Position numbers and translations under genes: made by a program | Shown: positions 8,434-18,209 of the stretch, in pieces | Layout of the letters: every line of letters starts with the position of its first letter | Position numbering within the stretch: the first letter of the stretch is position 1 | Source of the DNA: Marinobacter sp. Arc7-DN-1 | GTDB lineage: Bacteria > Pseudomonadota > Gammaproteobacteria > Pseudomonadales > Oleiphilaceae | Direction of reading: 5' to 3' | Assembly (NCBI RefSeq): GCF_003441595.1 | Contig: NZ_CP031848.1 | Span: 1,054,001-1,118,000, forward strand | DNA length: 64,000 bases | Notes under the pieces: model-generated | The model's database searches: none | The model's input: the letters and a program-made list of their open reading frames with translations, nothing else | Told to the model about the DNA's origin: nothing

Positions 8434-11400
8434 TCAGAAATCCCGGGTATAGAAGATATCCAGAGAAGCCGCCAGACCACTGGCGGCTTCCAGGTAAATA
8501 TTCTTGCCAAGGTCATACCGCAGCGCGACGGTAGTAATCGGCTCGAAAATCCCCACGCCATACCGGACACTCAGTTCATCGGTCAGATAGCCACTGGCCA
8601 CCACCGATGTCTGCTCACCCGAACCCTCTGCCTCGAGCGTCAGTTGTCGAATGCCAAACTCCTCACCAATCTGCCCTGTAACCTTGTTCGCCTGGGTCAG
8701 CCCCAGCGACAGCGCCGCCCGGCTCATCTGCCCCTCATCGCCCCGGCTCTGGGGTGCCCTGCCCAGAATGACATAGGACAGCGCGTCTGTCTGCGGCATA
8801 TCGGGATTGGAGAAGACCTCCGTCTCGGGCGACTGCACGGGTCCGCTCAGGCGAATGCCGGCAACAACCGTATCAACGGTCCGCACTGCTTCAATGTCCA
8901 GATAAGGCTGGGTCAGATTACCGACAAACAGCAGTCGGGCCCGCCTCAGCTCAAGCTCCTGACCATAAGCCTCGTACTGGCCATTAACCAACTGAAGTGT
9001 GCCGCGCGTGTCCATGTCATTACCGATCCGCAGAGTTCCCTCAAGATCACCGGTTACCCCGAATGCCGCGAACGTGACCTTGTCTTCGCCCACCACAACC
9101 TTGACATCCATGTTCAGGGAGCGAACAACGGGCGCCTCCCGTTCAACCCCCACGATGACTTCATCCTCCGACACCGAAACCGCCTGCGCCGGCAATCCCT
9201 TGATCTCAATAGTGCCTCTCGGAACCCCAATGGCTCCGGACACCTGAAGGGAGCCCTCCCGGAACGCAATAGTGAGATCAGGCTCCACCTCCAGTTGGGC
9301 ATAGGGCTCCAGGTTAAACGGCAAACGGCTGCCGGAAATGGTGATTTCACCCCGGGGTGCCTGCTGCCAGTCAAACTCACCATCGATGATCGTCCGGCTT
9401 CTGGAATTACTTTGAATCCGGCCGCTGAGCTTGGCGGAATAGCCCGCAAAATCAAGGCTGGCAACCACCTCTTCCATTGGCACTGGTAGCCGGGGATCCG
9501 ACACCCTGCCGTTGGTCAGGTGCAGCACCCCGTTTACAGCGGGTCCCATCAGGGGGCCTGAGATACGGCCTCTCCCATCCACCCGGCCGGCAACTTCCTG
9601 GAGTCCCGAGAGCAGACCGGCGAGGGCAATATCGAGCCCGTCGAGCTGGAAGGTTCCGTCGACAATACGATCTTCCGAGTTTGGATCCATCGCCATATCG
9701 AGGGCAACGTCACCCAGCTTCGGGCCGGAGAGACGGGCCGCCAGACTGGCCTGCCCGGGCTTGAGACCAACCTCAGTTGTCAGCGCATCATAGGAGAGGG
9801 ACTCCCATTCACCATCCACCAGCAACTGAAACTCGCCGTCTCCGGCATCAAGGAAGATCCGCCCATCAGGTCCGGCATCGGTCGTCGTAAAATTGACTTC
9901 TCCGTTTATCCGGGCATTCCAGCGCAGGGTCTCCGGCAGCAGCGGCGCCAGGGCCTGCGCCGGGAACCGGTCTATACGATAGGCAAGACGGGGCACGGGA
10001 AGCAGTGTCTGATCGTCAGCACAGACCGCGCTCTGCTGCCAGCGCCAGCAGTGATTGCCAAAGGTAAGCTCGCCTCCTGCGCTGTAGTCCAGAGCCGCCG
10101 GCGATTCCAGTTGCCAGCGCTGGGATTGCCCGGGAAGGGCGATAACACCCGTGGACAGCGCCCCCTGCCAGGTCCTCCAATCCGCCCCGGCGCCACCCTC
10201 AAATCCGAGCTCCAGATTTGCCTCGGTGTGGCTGGCGCTGATGGTCAGCCTGTGCTGTTCCTGTTTGCCACTCGCTTCCAGGACAAGCGTTTCCAGTTCC
10301 TGCCCGAATGCGCGGAGGTTACCCGCCTCCACCTGGCTCATGAGCCGAAGGCCAGATTCGAGGCGCGCCTCCAGATTCAGGTTTTCTAAAGAGAATTCGT
10401 CCCGCCAGCGCAGGTCACGGGCATTTGCCGTCAGCTCTCCGGTCGGGTCTTCCAGCGTACCTCCTGCCTTCAGCTTCGCCTCCAGACGCCCCGCCAGGCC
10501 GGACAGTAATGCTTCGGGCTCTGGCATGCTCAGGGCCAGGTCACCGCGAATGGCGTTGCCCCAGGTCCCACTACCCTCTAACCGGTTGTCGCCTATTAAC
10601 ATTTCCAGGCCCGACAGCTCCCAGCTTCCTGAGGAGGTATCAAGGCGGCCTGCCAGGACAGCCGGATGGGTGCGCCAGTCACCCTCCAGGCTCCAGCTCG
10701 CATTCATGGCGGGGATCGAACCGTCCCGGAACTGCCCTTCGGTAGTTACATCACCGCTGAGACTGGCTTCGAGAACCGGCATCCAGTACCCCGGATTGAA
10801 TCCCTCAAGCTGAAGCGCCGCCTGCCAGGCAAGGGGCCCGGAAAAATTCACCGAGCCATTGCCGGTCAGGGAACCGGCGCCGGTGCTGACCATCAGATCG
10901 GTCAGTGTGGTTTGTTGCGTGTCGCCGTCTACGGTAGTCGATATTTCGGCGCTGCCCTGAGGGCCATCAACACCTGCGGTCAGTTCCGCGTGGTAGCTTC
11001 CCTCGCGCCAGGACGCCGAGCCATCCAGCGAGCGAAGCAAAACCGCTGGTGGTTCAAGGCCGGGAACCAGGGTATACCAGGGAAACCCGCGCAATCGTAA
11101 ATCCGCATTGGCAGCCAGGCCCTGGCGCCAGTCCATAGTACCTGTCGCCACTACGGTATCCTGATCTGTCCCGGCTTCCCTGTCAGTGGCCAGCTCAATA
11201 CGGATATTCTTTGCACTCCGAGCAGTCACCAGGCCCTCCAGAGAAAGCTGCACCGGTCCGGTTGTACCTGGCAGTCTGGCCTGCCCCAGGGTACGGAAGC
11301 CTTTCCGCAGACTGCCATTGGCTTCGACAAACCAGTCCTTGAGCGTGAGGGTCGCGGGCAGCGCCTCAACCGCCAGGAACTGCTTCGAAGTCACCCTGAT

Positions 11401-12195
11401 CCGCGCTGGCAGCGCCGGATCAAGCGGCTCGACTTTGCCCGACAGTTCGGCATCCAGATAACCACGACTGCTGCCCGTGACCATCAAATCCCGGACGCTG
11501 CCCGAAAGCGTGGCATCCAGGGTCCAGTCGTCACCGTAGGGTGGCGGCAGATCTGCCGTAACCTGCAGACTGACGGGCCACTCCCTGCGGGTTTCGATCC
11601 GTCCCGACACAGCAACGGTGGTGTCATCGAGCTGATACCAGGCATGATCAATGTTCCAGTCGGCCCCGGAACCACCGGCATCCAGTTCAAACCGGTCCCA
11701 TATCCTGGTGCCATTAAAGTTGAACGGCCCCATTCTTACGTTGCTGATTTTCAGGCCCAGGGGCAGATCAACTCCAGGCAGGGATATTACCCCACCAGCC
11801 CCGGATTTTTCGGCCGGAGGCAGCTGGGTAACCTCGAGCTTTTCCGCCTGCAGCATTTCCAGGCACAACTGCTTACTGAACAGGCACGAGGGCGACCAGT
11901 CCACCAGCGGCGCCTCGACAATCAACTCAACCCCATAACCCCGCCATTCCAGGTGATCGGCCTGCCATTGGCCAAACAGCGAGCCGCGGTCATTTTCGGC
12001 CTGCAAGCCCGGAATCTGGTCAATCACCCAGGCAGTACCCGTCTCCGATCGCAGGGCAAGCAGAACAGCCGCCAGCAGTAACACGGGCACCAGCAGCAAG
12101 ATGCCCAGACCCAGAAGCAGCCAGAACCGGAAGCGACGGGGTCTGGTCTGCGGCGCCTGATTGTTGTCTGCCGATGTTTCCGGTGTCTGCGTCAC
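8434..12195 (-). CDS. tamB: Translocation and assembly module subunit TamB
   Basis: 1253 residues. A single N-terminal membrane anchor lies near residues 22-48, followed by a very long beta-rich region (the taco-shaped lipid channel fold) and the C-terminal DUF490 domain (VDTVVAGIRLSGPVQSPETE onward), ending in an aromatic residue. TamB spans the periplasm and works with TamA in outer-membrane protein insertion and phospholipid transport. Its ATG overlaps the tamA stop by four bases, so the pair is translationally coupled. Length and domain order are normal. Confidence 0.95.
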   Translation of the reverse strand: MTQTPETSADNNQAPQTRPRRFRFWLLLGLGILLLVPVLLLAAVLLALRSETGTAWVIDQIPGLQAENDRGSLFGQWQADHLEWRGYGVELIVEAPLVDWSPSCLFSKQLCLEMLQAEKLEVTQLPPAEKSGAGGVISLPGVDLPLGLKISNVRMGPFNFNGTRIWDRFELDAGGSGADWNIDHAWYQLDDTTVAVSGRIETRREWPVSLQVTADLPPPYGDDWTLDATLSGSVRDLMVTGSSRGYLDAELSGKVEPLDPALPARIRVTSKQFLAVEALPATLTLKDWFVEANGSLRKGFRTLGQARLPGTTGPVQLSLEGLVTARSAKNIRIELATDREAGTDQDTVVATGTMDWRQGLAANADLRLRGFPWYTLVPGLEPPAVLLRSLDGSASWREGSYHAELTAGVDGPQGSAEISTTVDGDTQQTTLTDLMVSTGAGSLTGNGSVNFSGPLAWQAALQLEGFNPGYWMPVLEASLSGDVTTEGQFRDGSIPAMNASWSLEGDWRTHPAVLAGRLDTSSGSWELSGLEMLIGDNRLEGSGTWGNAIRGDLALSMPEPEALLSGLAGRLEAKLKAGGTLEDPTGELTANARDLRWRDEFSLENLNLEARLESGLRLMSQVEAGNLRAFGQELETLVLEASGKQEQHRLTISASHTEANLELGFEGGAGADWRTWQGALSTGVIALPGQSQRWQLESPAALDYSAGGELTFGNHCWRWQQSAVCADDQTLLPVPRLAYRIDRFPAQALAPLLPETLRWNARINGEVNFTTTDAGPDGRIFLDAGDGEFQLLVDGEWESLSYDALTTEVGLKPGQASLAARLSGPKLGDVALDMAMDPNSEDRIVDGTFQLDGLDIALAGLLSGLQEVAGRVDGRGRISGPLMGPAVNGVLHLTNGRVSDPRLPVPMEEVVASLDFAGYSAKLSGRIQSNSRSRTIIDGEFDWQQAPRGEITISGSRLPFNLEPYAQLEVEPDLTIAFREGSLQVSGAIGVPRGTIEIKGLPAQAVSVSEDEVIVGVEREAPVVRSLNMDVKVVVGEDKVTFAAFGVTGDLEGTLRIGNDMDTRGTLQLVNGQYEAYGQELELRRARLLFVGNLTQPYLDIEAVRTVDTVVAGIRLSGPVQSPETEVFSNPDMPQTDALSYVILGRAPQSRGDEGQMSRAALSLGLTQANKVTGQIGEEFGIRQLTLEAEGSGEQTSVVASGYLTDELSVRYGVGIFEPITTVALRYDLGKNIYLEAASGLAASLDIFYTRDF

Positions 12196-13946
12196 AGCTC
12201 GGGCCCCATGGAAAAGTGAATGCGCCAGTCCCCGCCAAACTCGGGGTTCAGCCCCTTGGCAATATCCAGCCGCAGCGGCCCGACCGGGCTGATCCAGCGA
12301 ATGCCAACACCGGCGCCGGTCGCCAGTGGGTCGCTCAAATCGTTGATCGCGTTACCGTGATCCACAAACAGGGCTGCACGCCACTTGTCGGCAAACTGGT
12401 ACTGGTACTCGCCACTGCCAACCATCAGGTAACGCCCGCCCACCGGCACACCATTATCGTTCTCCGGCGACAGGGTTTCATAGCCATACCCGCGGACACT
12501 CTGGTCCCCCCCCGCGAAGAACCGCAACGACGGCGGCACATCCTCGAACCGGTTGGTAGCCACCAAGCCCGCCTGAAACCGGGCGAGGAATCTGTGTTTG
12601 TCCGCCAGGGTAAACAACCCCTTTGCCAGAGCATTCACGTGCAGGATATCCACATCGGACAACGCTGCCCGGTGGGAACCCGTGACATCGAACTGCAACC
12701 GGTATCCCCGGGACGGATCCAGCGGCGAGTCGGTATGAATTCTGGAGTACCCGGCCCCCGGCAGAAGAAGCGTACTCGTGCCTTTCTCATCGTTTCCGAT
12801 GTTGAAACGCTCACCCTCCCAGCGCAAAGACAACACCTGCAACCAGCCGTTATCAAGCTGATGCTGCCACTGCTGGCCCAGGGTCAGCAGTTCCGATTCG
12901 ACATTCTCGATATCTTCTCGCTGATAGCCAGCGGTGAGTCGGATCAGATCTGTCATCGGCGGATCCAGCGGCAATTCATACCAGGTGCTCAGGTTCTGTC
13001 TCGGCACCGAAAGTTCCGTCTCGGCACCGCGCTTGTGGCCCATGGGATTGATCCAGTGTTCCCTCCAGGTGCCCCGGAAACGGGGACCCACATCGGTCGA
13101 AAAGCCGACACCCGCCGCCACCGAGCGAGCCTCCCGCCTGGTGAGCGCAACGCGCACCGGAATTGTCCCGTTTTCGGCACGGGCCGGAGAGGCGTCAATA
13201 TCCACACCACTGAAGTAGCCGCTGTTCTGCAGGTTGCTGTTGAGTCTGGCAATTTCGTCGGAATGGTAGGGAATACCCGGCTCGAAGGTGACGAACTGCC
13301 TCAGAAGACCGGTTTCGAACCAGTGGTCTTCCTCAAACGTGACCTCGCCGAGACGGTACCGCTCGCCGCTGTCATAAATCAGGGTGACAGTAGCACTCCG
13401 GGTTGCCGGGTCCACCTCCAGGGTGCGGGTGACAAACCTGCCATCAAAATACCCCCGGCGGCGGGCCCGTGTCTGGATGGTGTCCCGGAGGTTTGCATAC
13501 TGGCCGTGATTGAGAATATCGCCTTCCGCGGGGGTAACCGGGAGATCGGCGCCAAACCGCTCATCGGACGCCGCCGCGCCCCTGATTTCAACCGTCCGGG
13601 AGGTGACCCTCACGGGCTCTCCGGGACTGATGGTCAATACAAGCTTTGCGGCTGTGTCCGCGTCACCTTCCTTAAGCTGCCAATCAATCGTCGGGCTGTA
13701 ATAGCCGAGAGCCCGCAACGCTTGCCGCGCCTGACTGACCGCCGTGGGCGCATACCGGCGAAGATTTCCGGCACTGCGGCCTTCCACTTCACCGATAAAA
13801 GCCTCCGCATTTTTCCTGAGGTCCGGGTAATCCCCCTCCATCCGCACGTCCACCTGTTGCGCGGAAGCCCACGCAGGTATGCAGAAAAGCAGAGCCACAC
13901 AAAGCCGGATCCGGCCCGAATTCACAGCTTGGTAGATTGATAGCAT
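12192..13946 (-). CDS. tamA: Outer-membrane translocation module subunit TamA (Omp85/BamA family)
   Basis: 584 residues: a signal peptide ending near ASAQQ (about residue 30), three POTRA-like repeats to about residue 265, then a 16-strand barrel domain. The Omp85 signature region is visible in GGDQSVRGYGYETLSPEN, and the protein ends in an aromatic/hydrophobic strand. TamA pairs with TamB, encoded directly downstream. The start has no strong ribosome site nearby, but the N-terminus is a normal signal peptide, so the start is acceptable. Confidence 0.95.
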   Translation of the reverse strand: MLSIYQAVNSGRIRLCVALLFCIPAWASAQQVDVRMEGDYPDLRKNAEAFIGEVEGRSAGNLRRYAPTAVSQARQALRALGYYSPTIDWQLKEGDADTAAKLVLTISPGEPVRVTSRTVEIRGAAASDERFGADLPVTPAEGDILNHGQYANLRDTIQTRARRRGYFDGRFVTRTLEVDPATRSATVTLIYDSGERYRLGEVTFEEDHWFETGLLRQFVTFEPGIPYHSDEIARLNSNLQNSGYFSGVDIDASPARAENGTIPVRVALTRREARSVAAGVGFSTDVGPRFRGTWREHWINPMGHKRGAETELSVPRQNLSTWYELPLDPPMTDLIRLTAGYQREDIENVESELLTLGQQWQHQLDNGWLQVLSLRWEGERFNIGNDEKGTSTLLLPGAGYSRIHTDSPLDPSRGYRLQFDVTGSHRAALSDVDILHVNALAKGLFTLADKHRFLARFQAGLVATNRFEDVPPSLRFFAGGDQSVRGYGYETLSPENDNGVPVGGRYLMVGSGEYQYQFADKWRAALFVDHGNAINDLSDPLATGAGVGIRWISPVGPLRLDIAKGLNPEFGGDWRIHFSMGPEL

Positions 13947-14132
13947 CCGGCTATTTCAGTGTTGGTGGTAACAAGAAGGATTTCCGTTCAAGCGTGGGAG
14001 TTTAATGGCGCACGGTCAAGTTAATCCGCCGTTGGCCGAACGGCCTCCGGGCACTGGCGTCAGGGCGAGTCGTTTGTGGCGCTGAAATAAGCTAACCTGT
14101 CAGATACTTAGCTACAAACCGGACCCTGGCGA

Positions 14133-15140
14133 ATGCTGAAGATAAATCGGGACAACCTCAAATCCAGCCACCAGCTCATCTGGTTCATCATCGATTTCCT
14201 GATGCTGGGCCTGCTGATTATCAACCTGGCGTTTATCATCTGGGACTCGATCTACAGCTTTGTCGCCATTCAGAATCTGCTGAAAGAGCAGGCACCGGCG
14301 ATCCAGTCCCTCTACCAGCCGATCCACGAACGATTCATTTTTTACGATCTGATCTTCGTTGCCATCTTCCTGACCGAATTTTTCGTCCGCTGGGGCTACG
14401 CCATCAAGGCCAGGATCTATGACCGCTGGTATTTTTACCCCTTTATCCACTGGTACGACCTGGTGGGCTGTATCCCCGTTGGCAGCCTGCGGTTCCTTCG
14501 TATTCTGCGGGTGATCTCCATCATCTACCGCCTGCATCAGTACAAGATCATTGATGTTACCAACACCAAAATCTACCGGTTCGTTAACTTCTACTACGAA
14601 GCCTTTATGGAAGAACTGTCGGACCGGATCGTACTCAAGGTGCTCAGCGGTGTGCAGCAGGAGGTCAAACGCGGGTCCCCGCTGTTCGAGAAGATACAAC
14701 TGGACATTCTCTACCCCCGGCGCGACATGCTGTCCGACTGGATTTCCAGGCGGGTTGCCGAGGCGGCCCAGGAGGGGTATGTGCCCAACCGCGGCGCCCT
14801 CAGAAGCTATCTGGAGGACAGGGTCGATAATGCCCTTAAACAGAATCTGGAGCTGTCACGGCTGAAATTTCTGCCGGTGGTTGGCCCCACCATCCAGGAA
14901 ACCCTTGAAGAGGCCGTGGGAGACATCGTTGCCCATGTCATCCACCAGATTCTGGAAGACCTCGCCTCGGCCTCCAATCACGCCTTCATTGAGGACATTG
15001 TCAATGTTTTCCTGCCAAACCCCGGTGAGGCACGGGAAGATGAGGCTCAGAACGAAGCTCTGATCAACCTGATTATTGAAGTCATCGATGCCATCAAGGG
15101 ACAGGTGAAAGTAAAACACTGGCGTGATGAATTGCCCTGA
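14133..15140 (+). CDS. Voltage-sensor-like membrane protein without a pore domain
   Basis: 335 residues. Four hydrophobic helices occupy the first 135: S1 16-41, S2 67-88 with Glu82 and Arg86, S3 100-116 with Asp109 (HWYDLVGCIP), and S4 118-134 with arginines 120, 123, 126 and 133 (SLRFLRILRVISIIYRL). This is the pattern of an ion-channel voltage-sensor domain. No S5, pore loop or S6 follows; residues 140-335 are soluble, helical and acidic. The protein may be a proton channel, a voltage-gated regulator, or a degenerate ion transporter. No operon partner is clear: tamA diverges upstream and an amidase follows 44 bp later. Function unknown; the sensor reading is inference. Confidence 0.7.
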   Translation: MLKINRDNLKSSHQLIWFIIDFLMLGLLIINLAFIIWDSIYSFVAIQNLLKEQAPAIQSLYQPIHERFIFYDLIFVAIFLTEFFVRWGYAIKARIYDRWYFYPFIHWYDLVGCIPVGSLRFLRILRVISIIYRLHQYKIIDVTNTKIYRFVNFYYEAFMEELSDRIVLKVLSGVQQEVKRGSPLFEKIQLDILYPRRDMLSDWISRRVAEAAQEGYVPNRGALRSYLEDRVDNALKQNLELSRLKFLPVVGPTIQETLEEAVGDIVAHVIHQILEDLASASNHAFIEDIVNVFLPNPGEAREDEAQNEALINLIIEVIDAIKGQVKVKHWRDELP

Positions 15141-15184
15141 GCAACCGGTATTTGTCCGTTAAATCCACAATAAAGAGAGCACTC

Positions 15185-16672
15185 ATGGATGCACTGCACC
15201 TTCAATTGCACTATCAGCCGGCCCATGAACTCCTGGGACAACTGGAGGCCGGGACCCTGACCAGCGAAGCACTGGTTACCGCCTTACTGGACAGAATCCG
15301 GGACCAGAACCCTGCCATCAACGCGATTGTGGCGCTGGATGAACACAGCGCACTGGCCAGCGCCCGCGAAGCGGATAAGCAACGCGCGGCAAATACTGTT
15401 AAGGGCCCACTGCATGGCTTACCACTTACCCTGAAAGATACCTGGGAAGTGGCAGGCATGGCCTGTACCGCAGGTGCGCCGGCGCTCAGCAACCACAGGC
15501 CGGAAACCCACGCTGATGTAGTGCAACGCCTGGAGGACGCCGGGGCGATCATACTGGGCAAGACCAATGTGCCGATCTATGCCACCGACCTGCAGAGCTA
15601 CAACAAGCTGTTTGGGGTAACCAACAACCCCCACAACCCCGCCCACACACCCGGCGGGTCCTCCGGTGGTGCCGCTGCGGCACTGGCGGCCGGCATGACG
15701 CCCCTGGAAGTGGGCAGTGATCTGGCCGGCTCCATCCGCACACCTGCGCATTTCTGCGGAGTGTTCGGCCACAAGCCCACACGCTCGCTGGTTTCCTTCC
15801 GCGGCCACATTCCCGGCCCGCCCGGCACCCAGTCCCGACCGGATCTGGTCGAGGGCGGCCCCATGGCCCGCAATGCCCGGGATCTCGAGCTGCTGTTGAA
15901 GGTCATTGCCGGGCCCCGGCCCTCGGAGGAGCGCAGCTGGGCCCTGAACATGGCGCCGTCCGGACTGCAGACCCTCGATCAGGCCCGGGTCGGTTTATGG
16001 CTGGAGGATCCGCTGTGCCCAGTGGAGCATGAGCTCACCGGGGGTTATCGCACCCTGGGCAAGTCCCTGGCCGACAGGGGCGCCCTGGTGACCGAAGCCA
16101 GCCACCCCCTGCTCAGCCTGGAGCATATCCTGCCCGCCTACTTCAACCTGCTGGGCAGCCTGCTCAGCACCTCCCTGAAACCCGCCCAGCGCCGGCAGAT
16201 GAGATGGATCGCCCGGCTCGAACCCTGGCTGAAGTTTCTCGGACCCATGACCCCGTTTATCGGTGAATACGGGCGAGGTGTGAATCAGCCCGTTTACCAG
16301 TGGGTGGCCTGGAGCGAAATGCGTGAGAAAATGCGGGCGGAAATCGAATCCCTGTTCCGGGAGGTGGATGTGTTGCTCACCCCGGTCACACCCACCACCG
16401 CCATCCGGCACGACCATAGCCACCCGGTATTCAAGCGGCGCATCACCGTCGCCGGCCAGCCACGGGCCTATATGGACCAGTTCTGCTGGATCGCCTTCGC
16501 CACCCTGCTGGGCCTGCCGGCCACTTCGGTACCCATCGGGCGTACCACGGATGGCTTGCCATTCAATGTGCAGGTCATCGGCGCACCGGGGACGGATCTG
16601 ACCACGATCCGGTTTGCGCGGTTGCTGGAGGAGGCCGGGCTGGCAGGGTTTGTGAAGCCGGAGGGTTTGTGA
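15185..16672 (+). CDS. Amidase signature family enzyme
   Basis: 495 residues from the ATG at 15185, with AAAGAGAG upstream; a TTG at 15152 would add 11 residues but lacks a ribosome site. The catalytic Lys84 (LTLKDTW), cis-Ser160 (GGSSGG) and nucleophile Ser183 (AGSIR) form the Ser-cisSer-Lys triad of the family. It is not GatA: it stands alone and lacks gatB/gatC neighbours. Family members hydrolyse amides ranging from indoleacetamide to nylon oligomers, so the substrate cannot be named. No signal peptide is present. Confidence 0.88.
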   Translation: MDALHLQLHYQPAHELLGQLEAGTLTSEALVTALLDRIRDQNPAINAIVALDEHSALASAREADKQRAANTVKGPLHGLPLTLKDTWEVAGMACTAGAPALSNHRPETHADVVQRLEDAGAIILGKTNVPIYATDLQSYNKLFGVTNNPHNPAHTPGGSSGGAAAALAAGMTPLEVGSDLAGSIRTPAHFCGVFGHKPTRSLVSFRGHIPGPPGTQSRPDLVEGGPMARNARDLELLLKVIAGPRPSEERSWALNMAPSGLQTLDQARVGLWLEDPLCPVEHELTGGYRTLGKSLADRGALVTEASHPLLSLEHILPAYFNLLGSLLSTSLKPAQRRQMRWIARLEPWLKFLGPMTPFIGEYGRGVNQPVYQWVAWSEMREKMRAEIESLFREVDVLLTPVTPTTAIRHDHSHPVFKRRITVAGQPRAYMDQFCWIAFATLLGLPATSVPIGRTTDGLPFNVQVIGAPGTDLTTIRFARLLEEAGLAGFVKPEGL

Positions 16673-16737
16673 GAGGGATTCCGGGAATTTCAGAGCTACC
16701 GACCCGGGCCGAAGTAAGCCAAGATCATCCGGAAATA

Positions 16738-16790
16738 CAGGAGTAAGTCCGGATGGCCGGAAAAGACTTCCGTAGTTCCGGTAACTCCTG
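16738..16790. other. Imperfect inverted repeat upstream of cfa
   Basis: CAGGAGT at 16738-16744 pairs with ACTCCTG at 16784-16790, and AAGTC at 16745-16749 with GACTT at 16765-16769. Several CCGGA/TCCGG words lie between them. It may be a structured leader or a degenerate repeat. In the rest of the 230-bp spacer I see only a possible promoter for cfa (TTGACG at 16816-16821, AT-rich just after). Confidence 0.3.
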
Positions 16791-16904
16791 CAAGCGTCGC
16801 AGTTTCCGATAAGGTTTGACGAACAGCAGTTGCCTAATAAATGATAGTTTACCTACTTTTTAACCCACTGAAACTTGCTGGGAACAGCGTAAGGATGGAA
16901 AGGC

Positions 16905-18143
16905 ATGAGTAGGGAATCCTTGCCGGAAGGCGGGCACCTGGTGTCCCGGGAAAAGTTAACGGAAAAGACGAGCGCAATTCACCGTAATCTTTTTCTGCAG
17001 GCGTTGAAATCTCTCCAGTTCGGTTCGTTATCGCTTACATGGCCAGATGGAAAGACGACGCGCCATGAAGGAAAACAAGACGGTGTGCATGCGGAAATGA
17101 CATTGCTGCAGTGGGATGTCATTGATCGCCTGATCACCCACGGTGACGTGGGATTGGGAGAAGACTACATGGCAGGCAAATGGTCCACACCCGACTTGCT
17201 TGCCCTGATGCGCCTCGCCGCAGGCAATATCGTTGTTTTTGAGCGGGTTTTGCATACCAGCGTATGGCTCAGGTTGTGGCATTGGTGCAAGTACCGGTTG
17301 TCTTCCAATACACTGAAACGCAGCCGTAAGAACGTTCAGGAGCACTATGATTTAGGCAACGACTTTTATCAGCTCTGGCTGGACAGGAGCATGACTTACT
17401 CCTGCGCCCTGTTTGACGGCAATACGTCCCTCCCGCTTTACGAGGCCCAGAAAGCGAAATATGAACGCATCCTTCAGCGACTGGCACCGGAACCGGGAAG
17501 CCGCATTCTGGAAATAGGCTGTGGCTGGGGTGGTTTCATGGAAATCGCAGCCACACACGGATGTTATGTGACCGGTGCTACCCTGTCCGGCGAACAGGCG
17601 GATTATGCCCGCCAGCGACTCGAATCCGCCGGACTGGCGGAAAATGCCGAGGTTCGTTTACAGGACTACCGGGACCTGTCCGGCCCCTTTGATTACCTGG
17701 TATCAATCGGGATGTTTGAGCACGTTGGCGAGTCGTATTGGCCCGCTTACATGAGGGATGTGCACGACTACCTGAGACCGGGCGGCAAGGCAATGATACA
17801 GACCATTACCATCGCCGAGGAGCGATTTGAGCGATATCGCTCCGGCAACGACTTTTTGAGGGAACATATTTTCCCCGGTGGTATGCTGCCTTCCAGAGAG
17901 CGTTTTGAAGCTGTTGCCGCCAATAGCGGCCTGGTGGTGAACGATGTGTTCGAATTCGGGCAGGATTACGCCATTACGCTGGAAAAATGGCTGGCGAACG
18001 TCGACGAACAGATACCGGCGATACGGGCGCTGGGGTACAGCGAGATGTTCGTGCGAAAGTGGCGGTTCTACCTGGCCAGTTGTGCCGGCATGTTTCGCGC
18101 CGGAGGTATCAATGTGATGCAGGTGGAGTTAAGCCGGGAGTAG
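16905..18143 (+). CDS. cfa: Cyclopropane-fatty-acyl-phospholipid synthase
   Basis: 412 residues. The N-terminal lipid-binding part is followed by a SAM-dependent methyltransferase domain with motif I at 201-210 (ILEIGCGWGG) and the family marker EHYDLGNDFYQLWLD near 146-160. The enzyme adds a methylene bridge to unsaturated acyl chains of membrane lipids, usually on entry to stationary phase or under acid or salt stress. AAGGA lies upstream of the ATG. The stop codon lies inside a terminator hairpin. The gene converges with the phosphoketolase block. Confidence 0.93.
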   Translation: MSRESLPEGGHLVSREKLTEKTSAIHRNLFLQALKSLQFGSLSLTWPDGKTTRHEGKQDGVHAEMTLLQWDVIDRLITHGDVGLGEDYMAGKWSTPDLLALMRLAAGNIVVFERVLHTSVWLRLWHWCKYRLSSNTLKRSRKNVQEHYDLGNDFYQLWLDRSMTYSCALFDGNTSLPLYEAQKAKYERILQRLAPEPGSRILEIGCGWGGFMEIAATHGCYVTGATLSGEQADYARQRLESAGLAENAEVRLQDYRDLSGPFDYLVSIGMFEHVGESYWPAYMRDVHDYLRPGGKAMIQTITIAEERFERYRSGNDFLREHIFPGGMLPSRERFEAVAANSGLVVNDVFEFGQDYAITLEKWLANVDEQIPAIRALGYSEMFVRKWRFYLASCAGMFRAGGINVMQVELSRE

Positions 18144-18156
18144 CGACCCGGCTTTT
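18131..18156 (+). terminator. Rho-independent terminator of cfa
   Basis: AAGCCGGG pairs with CCCGGCTT, and the run of T follows directly. The cfa stop codon lies in the eight-base loop. A second hairpin (TGGCTGCAGGC with its complement, 18175-18202) follows and may serve the convergent phosphoketolase transcript, though it lacks a T run. Confidence 0.75.
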
Positions 18157-18209
18157 CCGCAGCGACGAGCGTTATTGGCTGCAGGCATGGGAGCCTGCAG
18201 CCATGGGAA

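Noticed and set aside
12174..13940. A 588-codon open frame opposite tamA
   Set aside because: It mirrors the GC-rich codon pattern of tamA, lacks a ribosome site and shows no domain.
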